Shown one piece after another: positions 1 through 11,139 of a stretch of DNA of 11,139 nucleotides. Source of the stretch: Cruorifilaria tuberocauda (Eukaryota > Nematoda > Chromadorea > Rhabditida > Onchocercidae); the NCBI GenBank assembly GCA_013365365.1, contig JABVXU010001056.1, positions 1 to 11,139 of the forward strand. The letters are read 5' to 3'. The notes under the pieces are model-generated. The model was given only the letters and a program-made list of their open reading frames with translations. It did not search any database and was not told the origin of the DNA. The translations under genes and the position numbers were made by a program. The number at the start of each line of letters is the position of its first letter. Positions within the stretch are counted from its first letter, which is position 1.

Positions 1-383
1 ATATTTCAACGATTATTTTAGGGTTTGTTTTTAGCATTTTAATTCATTTTTTTGCTATTCAATGAAATCTGAAAATTGTAAATTCTTCAAAAATTTTTTT
101 AAAGAAAATGTTTTTTCATGCAACAACTTCCTACCTAAAGTCATTTTTTTCTAAATTAAAATACTTAAATTGAAGATGGAAATGAGACAATTTGAATTTT
201 CATTCACTTACTTCGATATTTATTTCAACATTAACATTACAAAATGATTTAGCCAACTTCAAAATCTATTAAACGATGATTTTCTTCAGAAAAATTTTTG
301 ATGTCCAATAATCGAAGTGTGCGTAGATTTATTACCTAGAAATTCACACTTAAAATGTATGTTAAATTTATTTGCCCTTGACT

Positions 384-569
384 TCATTTTGAAATATTTC
401 TGGATGTGGGATTTATCTGAGAGAAGGATATTCGAGTTGATCCTCCTAATCTAAAAGAGGTAATATCGAATAAGGAATTATAATTTATTGAATTTTTATA
501 AGAAATCTCAGCATTGATGTTTAATGATTCGGTTAACTTTTCAGTATCATCAAGGCTTGAGCTATCAAT
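384..569 (-). CDS. Possible terminal exon of an unidentified gene
   Basis: A 61-codon stop-free frame on the minus strand ends in TGA (386-384). Its translation is protein-like and Ser/Asn-rich, with stretches such as LDDTEKLTESLNINAEISY and SFRLGGSTRISFSQINP. It contains no ATG, so it would need an upstream exon. The only strong acceptor nearby (GTTTCAG, AG at 578-577) leads into a TAA in this frame, and the in-frame alternative (TTGATAG, AG at 563-562) is poor. No similarity to a known family is recognised. It may be a true last exon, a decayed gene, or chance. Confidence 0.22.
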   Translation of the reverse strand: MDSSSLDDTEKLTESLNINAEISYKNSINYNSLFDITSFRLGGSTRISFSQINPTSRNISK

Positions 570-845
570 TTACCATCTGAAACAATTGGAACTTTAATTT
601 TTGTCTCTTCAGTAAATTACAAAGTTTCAAAAAAGCAATTTTTTCGATATTCGAGAATGTATGCTTATACAAAATTTCATTTTCTAACATAACAACTAAA
701 GATTTATTAATTAAAATATTAATTGAAATTTGAAATTTCAAAAAAAAAATAAGCTGCAACTTCAACAAGCCGAAAGAAATTTTTTAGGATATTTGTCGAA
801 AAATATATCATAGCTTACTAAATATAAGTTTTACTATTTCTACAG

Positions 846-891
846 TAGCAATCCGGAAAAAGAAAAATTGAACAGTTCATATGATGAAATG
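846..891 (+). CDS. Possible isolated internal exon, plus strand
   Basis: A consensus acceptor (TATTTCTACAG) is followed by a 46-base open segment encoding SNPEKEKLNSSYDEM after a split codon, then the donor ATG|GTAATT. No partner exon with a matching phase was found on either side, and the opposite strand is also open here, so this is weak. Confidence 0.15.
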
Positions 892-1562
892 GTAATTCAT
901 AACTGATGATCATATTCCACGAAACGAACGGAATACTAATCGGAATTGTCATTCCGGAATTGTCAACTTTCATAAGACTCTTCGCTATCACAAACTACAG
1001 TTCTTTTCTATCACAAAAAAAAAACCTTTTAGTAAATATATTAAGACATAACAATTACATATTATCAGTGATAAAGGATACCTTGAATATATCAGGTATA
1101 TGAATGAGGTTCAAAGCCATATTTTACTTTACCTGACAGTTGAATTGTCCTTAATCAATTTTTTTTTTTAAATAATTGAGGATAACGAGAAGGTAGAAGA
1201 AATACTTGGAAATGTTGCATTATTTATTTAAATTTTTATAAATTAAGAAAGAAATCAGATAAATTTGTATTTTAAAATAAAATTTGAAATTGAAAATAAA
1301 CTTTTAAATAATAATAAAAAAACTTAAATACATTGAATTTCCAAATCAGGTTTGGTCCATAGAAAACAATTGATACATTTACCTGATGATAACTGTAGTA
1401 TAAATTTAATTCTATAGATTAAATTCTGTTATATACTGTTATGCCAACTGTTATGTAGTATGTTTTAGCAGTACTGTTAGCGATTTAATCAATATATTAT
1501 ATTGAGAAATTGAAAGTTATCATACAGGTATAATCTATTTTAACCGAAGTTGGTATATAAAA

Positions 1563-1606
1563 GCAACTTTTTCAAGATACCTTTTAAACGTAATTTAAAA
1601 AGTTGC
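1563..1606. repeat. Perfect 10-bp inverted repeat after a TATATAA box
   Basis: The arms GCAACTTTTT (1563-1572) and AAAAAGTTGC (1597-1606) enclose a 24-base loop. TATATAA lies just upstream at 1554-1560 on the plus strand. A transcribed hairpin is possible, but no RNA family is recognised. Confidence 0.6.
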
Positions 1607-2556
1607 AAATACGTTTTTGCCAAATTATAAATTTTAGTTTCATTAACTTCAGTATTATATCATATTTTATATTAAGCATTTAAGTATTATACTACATTTT
1701 CATTTAAAATAATTCAGACTTTTAAAAAATTAAAATTCACTGTTAAAATCAAATTTAAAAGTTTAAAAATTTCAGGTTAAAAAAATTTCCAAGTAATAAA
1801 ATTATAGCATTTTTTTTTGGTTTTTTAAATAAAATTCCTCTTATTTCGTATGTTTTTTACAAATTTAAAATTTTATTAAATAATGATTAAATTGGTATAA
1901 AATTAAGTATAATTATTAATTACAGTAATTTTATTACTTTTCAATCCCTATATTTTCATTTCTTAGACAACTGAATTAAATTAAAGCAAAAATGATTTTA
2001 CGATAAATTGATTGCAAATAGTTGTAATGATAATATTATGATAATTAGAGTGATTGAGTTGGCTGTAATTTAAGATTTAAGTAAGATTTAAGTAATTGAC
2101 GTAATTGACTATTCTCCTTTTTTCCGTTTTTCTTTTTAAAAAGTACACATTTTAATGAAAAATAACGATTAATGAGCGAAGCTAACAAATGTTGAGTTAA
2201 AATTAAAATGGATGAACATTTGTGATATTTTCATTTAAATAAATTATTTTTATAAAATTCAAAGTGAATTCTTTTTTTTTTTAGAAACAACTAAAAGATA
2301 TGGAAATATCATCTAATATTATATATTTATCACATAAGTTACTTAATTAGATACTAGAAGATGTCAAAATTTTTAAAATAGTAAATTAACCTAAAAAGTT
2401 TATGTAATTTACTTTGCTTCCTAATTTTTTTTCATATTAATAATATTAATTTCATATATTAGTTATAGTTTTACTAAAATTTAATAAATTCAAAGTTTCG
2501 TTTTCAAACTTTAATTTCAAACAAATGATAACTGTTTCAAAATTTTTAGTATGAAA

Positions 2557-2603
2557 AATTTATCAAAATATTCTTCTAGAATTATTACTACTTAAAGTAA
2601 TTA
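2557..2603. repeat. Local duplicated segment, copy 1
   Basis: The segment from AATTTATCAAAATATTC to ACTTAAAG closely matches 2898-2946, with three substitutions in the first 41 bases, all transitions. Same orientation, 341 bp apart. Confidence 0.85.
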
Positions 2604-2897
2604 CACTTGATATGCATGAAATTTGATAAATGATAACTATTTTATACAGTTTACAGATTCAGAAGTTCCCTATGAAATTACAGGAAACTTTTATTACGGT
2701 GGAATAATTAGATAACGAATGATTAGTTTTATCATTTTATTCAGAGATTTTACAATTTATTACTTACATTTACAATTATATCATTAGTTGACAGAGTTGA
2801 ACTGAAATACTAAGTAGTAAAGGCATAAATAATTAGAAGGTAGACATATTTACTTTTAAGCCAAGCTTAAATATTGGGGGGTTATTACTATTATCAT

Positions 2898-2946
2898 AAT
2901 TTATCAAAATATTCCTCCAGAATTATTGCTACTTAAAGAGTAATTA
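2898..2946. repeat. Local duplicated segment, copy 2
   Basis: Second copy of the 2557-2603 segment, with a two-base insertion (AG) after ACTTAAAG. It lies against the start of the ATT/ATC-rich tract. Confidence 0.85.
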
Positions 2947-3131
2947 TTATAATTAGTACTATTATCATTATTATCATCAATATTATTACTATTATTCTCT
3001 TATAAACATCATCATTACTATCATTATTGCTATCCTTATTATTGGTACTATTATCACTTTTGTCATTATCAGTTTATTGTTAATATTAGGATTATTATCA
3101 TTATTAATCAGTGTTATTATTATTATCACAG
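2938..3131. repeat. ATT/ATC-rich imperfect trinucleotide tract
   Basis: The plus strand is dominated by ATT, ATC and ACT triplets (for example TTATTATCATCAATATTATT) with many interruptions. This is decayed low-complexity sequence. Confidence 0.85.
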
Positions 3132-3701
3132 AGAAAAAGACAACGCTAAAAAGAAGTGAAAAGAGCTTTCAGTACTTTTCTAGTTATAGAAAAGAGAGAA
3201 AGAAAGAAAATAAATAAATATAATTAAAAACAGATTTGTGATAATTAAGTTCGTAGCACTCACAATTGATGATAAGCCTTACTGATTATCATAACTTTTT
3301 TCTCTTCCTTATCACCGATTGATATGAATGAAATGGAAATGATTATTTATTTTAATTGTTGTTTTTTTTTTGTTAAATTTAGTATTTTCATTAATATTAT
3401 TATTATTCGGTAATCAGCATTTGTAAGTTGGAATTATTGATCACTATGATATAGCTACTAACATGAACTTAAATAATTATTAACTTATCATTTTCAAATC
3501 AATAATTATTTATTAATTCAATCAATCAGTAGTATAAACGGTGTAATTCAAATATTTACTTTAGTAACACTTATCGATAAGAAAATTAGCAACTTAAAAG
3601 AAATCAAAAATTGAACTAGTGAATGGGAGATTTCATGAGGAATTAAATTTTAACCAAATTTTAATTGAAATCTAAATTTATAATTAGATAATAAAAATTA
3701 T

Positions 3702-3773
3702 AAATGATAAAAGTTTATTTTTAAAAGAAAAATTTTTTTAATTTTGATAAAGCTAATATTGTATGCTATAAAA
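3702..3773 (+). repeat. Interspersed repeat, copy 1
   Basis: This 72-bp segment is nearly identical to 9827-9899, about 6.1 kb away. Similarity weakly continues a few bases upstream. No terminal inverted repeats or coding sequence are seen, so it is probably a fragment of a dispersed non-coding element. Confidence 0.85.
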
Positions 3774-4466
3774 AGTAAAATTATCTAGATAGGAATAATT
3801 ATATTAGGAGATGGAAATATTCGAGATGAATAAATGTTATCAATTAAAATCAATCAGAATATAATCTAAATCGATATAAATTATTTAAATAAAAATAATA
3901 AAATTTTATGGGAAGCAAATTTTATGGGTATAGTATTAAATTTATTTATCGAAGCTATTCCTTTTATCCATGAAAATGCGCTTATCAATAATGATTATTT
4001 TGCCATTTCCGTAATTAAATTGCAGCAAAGCATATCACATATTCAGCTGAATAAATTTTATTTCTTACCTTTCTGATTATTGATTGAAAGAAACGATAGA
4101 ACAATTTACAGGTAATTCAAAATGGAACTAATCCATTTCATTTCAAAATTAAATATTAACATAAATTAAGCATTGATATAATCAAAATCCATCATTGATA
4201 TTGGCAAATTACAATGAAGAAACGACGATCAAATACAATGATAGTAATATGATAAATATTTCTTTAAATTTTATAAAATTATTGATTTTCGACTATTGAA
4301 TTTTTGTTTTCAAATTTGCAGTTGTTACTCGTAATTACCTAAACTTTCATCTCACGAAAGTACAATTCGACACTTAACCATTTTGTTTGAATTAATTCAA
4401 TGAATTATGAATGAATAAAATTTTACGCATCAGTTTTTCCGGATTGAAATATAAATCAAAATTAAA

Positions 4467-4584
4467 TATAAATCAAAAAATTTAATTTAATATAAATCAA
4501 AAAATTTAATTTAATATAAATCAAAAGATTTAATTTAATATAAATCAAAAAATTTAATTTAATATAAATCAAAAAATTTAATTT
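4467..4584. repeat. 24-bp tandem repeat, five units
   Basis: Units begin TATAAATCAAAAAATTTAAT at 4467, 4491, 4515, 4539 and 4563, exactly 24 bp apart. The unit at 4515 has one A-to-G change. A further TATAAATC at 4450 lies out of register by 7 bp. This is a minisatellite about 0.4 kb beyond the presumed 3' end of the forkhead gene. Confidence 0.97.
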
Positions 4585-4868
4585 TTTTTTCTTTGAAAAT
4601 TTCATTTCAATTTTCAAATGAAAATTAAAATATAAGCTAGAAGGAATATATATGTATATATACTTGAAATTTACAATTTCAAATTATCCGGAATTTTACC
4701 AGAATTTATTTTTAAATTTAAAAATTTTAAGCATTTAAATTTACAGTATTTTAGTTTTTATTTAAAGTATTTAGCAAAAAATTTGGATTTAAAATATTTT
4801 AGCTGATAAAAACGAAATAATAAATATTTGTAAGCATTTGTTTGATTTGTTTGAATTGAAGAAAACAA

Positions 4869-4874
4869 TTTATT
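4869..4874 (-). terminator. Candidate polyadenylation signal AATAAA of the forkhead gene
   Basis: This is the first perfect AATAAA on the minus strand that I found below the stop codon, 328 nt after it. Variant hexamers occur nearer (GATAAA near 5200, CATAAA at 4920-4915), so the real 3' end may be closer to the stop. Confidence 0.35.
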
Positions 4875-5201
4875 GCTAATATCATCTATACTTTTGCACA
4901 AAATACACAAATTGTTTATGGGAATGATTATTAGTAATTAGCATATTTAAAAAAAAAGTTTTTCAATGCTATATTTGAAACTTTTGTTCGATGGAAAATT
5001 TTTGTATGGATAAATTTGATACTAATCATGTTCTAAGTAAGTAAATAAGCTTAGCAAATTTGATATAATTGTAAAATTTCAATACTTGAACCGGTGAAAA
5101 CAATAAATGATCGAAATTATTGATACAGTTGTTGCAATATGAAAGCAAACATTTGTAAATGATAATTAACTGATTAACTGATAATTAAAGCACCATATTT
5201 A

Positions 5202-9608
<4,407 letters not shown>

Positions 9609-9609
<1 letters not shown>

Positions 9610-9623
9610 TACCTTACTTCCAT
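9609..9623 (-). promoter_or_regulatory. Four-codon upstream ORF overlapping the start codon
   Basis: Minus-strand ATG GAA GTA AGG TAA (Met-Glu-Val-Arg-stop) ends so that its stop shares a base with the main ATG, as TAATG. It is the only ATG in the predicted 48-nt leader, so ribosomes would have to skip it or reinitiate. The same bases contain GTAAGG, a possible splice donor. Confidence 0.45.
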
Positions 9624-9657
9624 CAATAATTATCAATTAAATAAATTATTTGAAATT

Positions 9658-9666
9658 CTAAAATGG
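9658..9666 (-). other. Candidate trans-splice acceptor of the forkhead mRNA
   Basis: On the minus strand a T-rich tract ends in CCATTTTAG, with the AG at 9659-9658, a good nematode acceptor. An in-frame stop follows at 9639-9637, so coding sequence cannot come through it. A non-coding leader added by trans-splicing, or a 5' UTR exon, fits best. The leader to the ATG would be 48 nt. Confidence 0.5.
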
Positions 9667-9826
9667 AAAAAAAAAATAATGCATAAGTTAAATTAGCTAA
9701 ATCATTTTAATTATTAATAATATTTTTTGTAAAAAATTATAATCATTTAAAATTTCAACGAAATATATTTAAATTCAATAGGAATTTCTTTTTTGTCATA
9801 TCTTTTAAATATAACTAAAAATTTAA

Positions 9827-9899
9827 AAATGATAAAAAGTTTATTTTTAAGAGAGAAATTTTTTTAATTTTGATAAAACTAATATTGTATACTATAAAA
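9827..9899 (+). repeat. Interspersed repeat, copy 2
   Basis: A 73-bp segment matches 3702-3773 in the same orientation, with four substitutions and one single-base gap by eye (about 93%). It begins AAATGATAAAAAGTTTATTT and ends TACTATAAAA. It lies in the presumed outron of the forkhead gene. Its family is unknown. Confidence 0.85.
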
Positions 9900-9947
9900 T
9901 AATTTAAAAGTGTTTTTTTGTTGAATTAATAAATTGTAGAATAAGAA

Positions 9948-9966
9948 TTTTTTTTTTTTTTTTTTT
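9948..9966. repeat. Poly(T) run of 19
   Basis: An uninterrupted homopolymer lies just after the second copy of an interspersed repeat. It could be the trace of a retroposed tail, read on the minus strand as poly(A), but no target-site duplication was found. Confidence 0.9.
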
Positions 9967-10130
9967 AAATAAATGTTTGAAAGTAAAGAGATTAGCGGAA
10001 GAAATTCAAGAAAATGGTATAAATTTGAGGAGAAAAATTGAAAGAGGAAAGGAGAAAGGTGGATGAATAGTTAAGGTTATAAATGGATGATGAGATGGTG
10101 TCACGGATAACGAGGGTAAATCACTATTGT

Positions 10131-10231
10131 TAGCTATCGGTGACAGTCTGCCCAAGGCACGGATACTAATACTTCCCACCTGGTCTTAATATTATACGAG
10201 TGAATAGGACAAATTTTATATCTGACCTATC

Positions 10232-10262
<31 letters not shown>
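10131..10262 (-). promoter_or_regulatory. Candidate minus-strand promoter: GA repeat, TATAAAA, GC-rich patch
   Basis: Read on the minus strand, the order is a (GA)14 run (10262-10235), then GATATAAAATTTG with TATAAAA at 10220-10214, then a 60-bp patch that is about 48% GC (29 of 60 at 10131-10190) in a roughly 20-25% GC setting. The patch includes an E-box CAGGTG at 10182-10177. The element faces the forkhead gene, whose presumed acceptor lies about 550 bases downstream; the space between would be an outron or 5' UTR. Purely positional inference. Confidence 0.35.
10235..10262. repeat. (CT)14 dinucleotide microsatellite
   Basis: Fourteen uninterrupted CT units are flanked by further pyrimidine-rich sequence. 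The tract reads as (GA)n on the strand of the forkhead gene. Confidence 0.97.
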
Positions 10263-10265
<3 letters not shown>

Positions 10266-11139
10266 TCTGTCTCTTTTATTGGTCTAAAAAATTTTCAGCT
10301 TAGATGTAAATATTTCAATAAAAAAAAAAAAACTAAAAAATTAAGATATTATTTCACCTTCTTTCTTTCTGTCTAAAATGCTAGCAGTTTTTTTTTTCGT
10401 GCATTTTAAAAAACTTTTAAATTCAATTTTATAATTAATTAATGAATATGAAAGAATTGTAACAATATTAAAATTTGAATTTTGATTGAATTAAAATGAA
10501 TGCTTGAATAGCAAAAAAAAAGCATTAAAAAAAATTGTTGTTATCATGAAAATGATGTAAAAGAAAATTGATAAATAATTTTATGGAATAAAATAAAAAA
10601 GAAAAAGAAAAATAATCAATGATAAAGTTTAATTCATTTCAGACTAATAACCTAAATTGATGAGGAAATTCAACAGCAGCACTGATTGTTGTATGTTAAA
10701 CGAATGAGATGGGCGGAGAGGATAAAATAGGTGGAAAGGTGGAAGGTTGATGGCCTAGGGCACCAATTTTATATTTCTCACTTATTAGTATTTAGTATGC
10801 TATTATAAGATCAATTCATTCTATCATCAGAGTTATTTATGAGATTTATAATTTTCCTGTTTTCTTTTGTTAATGAGTGATAACTCATGCGAATATTATT
10901 GATTAATTTTTATAAATTATTTTTTATTTTAATTTAGCAAAAAAAAAAGACAGAAATAAATGTGAGAATAAATTTATTTGCTTTCTTATCAATAATCAGT
11001 TATGTAATTTTCTTTTTTCACTTTAATGAAATCATTTATAAAATTATTTGTTTATTTATTTCATATATGTTATCTGATCGGATAAGGTAAAATGAAACGA
11101 ACGAAACTTTTGAAACACATAAAAAATGTAAACTTCAGC

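Larger units (their letters stand above)
570..4868. other. Gene-poor AT-rich intergenic stretch
   Basis: Apart from the repeats and weak exon candidates listed separately, I see no supportable gene. Open frames are short, lack start codons or splice partners, and often occur on both strands at once. Patches checked include 906-1103, 2615-2703, 3131-3216, 4213-4345 and 4983-5031. Confidence 0.6.
9667..11139. other. Upstream intergenic region of the forkhead gene
   Basis: No gene is supported. The region holds an interspersed repeat, a poly(T) run, a (CT)14 tract and two GC-rich patches (about 10131-10190 and 10701-10760), each beside an ATATAAAATT on the minus strand. Short plus-strand starts at 9973 and 10711 look faintly coding but end after 22 and 13 codons. 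The remainder is AT-rich sequence. Confidence 0.55.

Noticed and set aside
565..768. 67-codon minus-strand ORF
   Set aside because: Hydrophobic, Lys/Phe/Leu-rich composition expected of AT-rich DNA, with an opposing plus-strand frame open over the same bases. Kept only as part of a weak finding.
906..1103. 65-codon plus-strand ORF
   Set aside because: The frame is open on both strands, the product matches nothing recognised, and no promoter, polyA signal or splice partners are evident.
2938..3131. CRISPR-like or satellite array
   Set aside because: There is no fixed unit or spacers, only decayed trinucleotide-type low complexity.
3131..3216. Plus-strand exon after a TATCACAG acceptor
   Set aside because: The peptide is Lys/Glu/Ser-rich and derives from purine-rich low-complexity DNA; no partner exon is present.
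4213..4345. Two-exon micro-ORF beginning MKKRRSNTMI
   Set aside because: Only 16 codons in total, with no supporting signals beyond a short donor and acceptor.
4990..5032. Plus-strand first exon MENFCMDKFDTNHVL with GTAAGT donor
   Set aside because: The splice donor is good, but no downstream plus-strand exon was found and the forkhead gene occupies the opposite strand.
9610..9636. Extension of exon 1 to a TTG at 9636
   Set aside because: TTG is not expected to start translation in an animal nucleus; the ATG at 9609 is the first ATG in this frame.
10711..10752. Plus-strand start ATGGGCGGAGAG...
   Set aside because: It ends after 13 codons with no convincing donor partner; more likely a GC-rich regulatory patch.

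Overview
This window looks like nuclear DNA from a nematode, probably a clade III (filarial-type) worm. It is extremely AT-rich, with many homopolymer runs and simple repeats. The one gene I can reconstruct is cut into eight small exons by introns of about 250-1240 bp. Most of its splice acceptors match the nematode TTTCAG-type consensus, and its presumed 5' end is a bare acceptor 48 bases before the ATG, as expected of a trans-spliced mRNA. The species is inferred from style only.

The central and right-hand part (about 9657 down to about 4870, minus strand) is a complete forkhead transcription factor gene. All seven introns have GT/AG ends and every phase joins correctly, giving a 349-residue protein. 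Residues 64-143 form a winged-helix forkhead domain (KPPYSY, then [14 protein letters not shown], then KGSYW) that resembles FOXJ1 more than other forkhead classes. An N-terminal SLDWL motif resembles the SLxWL motif of FOXJ1. FOXJ1 proteins, and FKH-8 in C. elegans, control cilium genes together with RFX factors. That role is inference here.

Upstream of the gene (9660-11139) no gene can be supported. This stretch holds a candidate trans-splice acceptor with a four-codon upstream ORF that overlaps the start codon (TAATG). It also has a (CT)14 microsatellite beside a TATAAAA element and a GC-rich patch, which together look like a minus-strand promoter, and a second similar module near 10.7 kb. 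Intron 1 contains a nested inverted repeat whose outer arms are forkhead-type TGTTTATTT sites.

Downstream of the gene (1-4868) is mostly non-coding AT-rich DNA. It contains a 24-bp tandem repeat, an ATT/ATC-rich low-complexity tract, and an interspersed repeat whose second copy sits upstream of the forkhead gene. Another repeat is duplicated locally. A few isolated coding-like patches occur, the best being a 61-codon minus-strand open frame at 384-569 that could be the last exon of another gene. None can be built into a full model. I see no bacterial-type system, CRISPR array, intact transposon, rRNA or tRNA.
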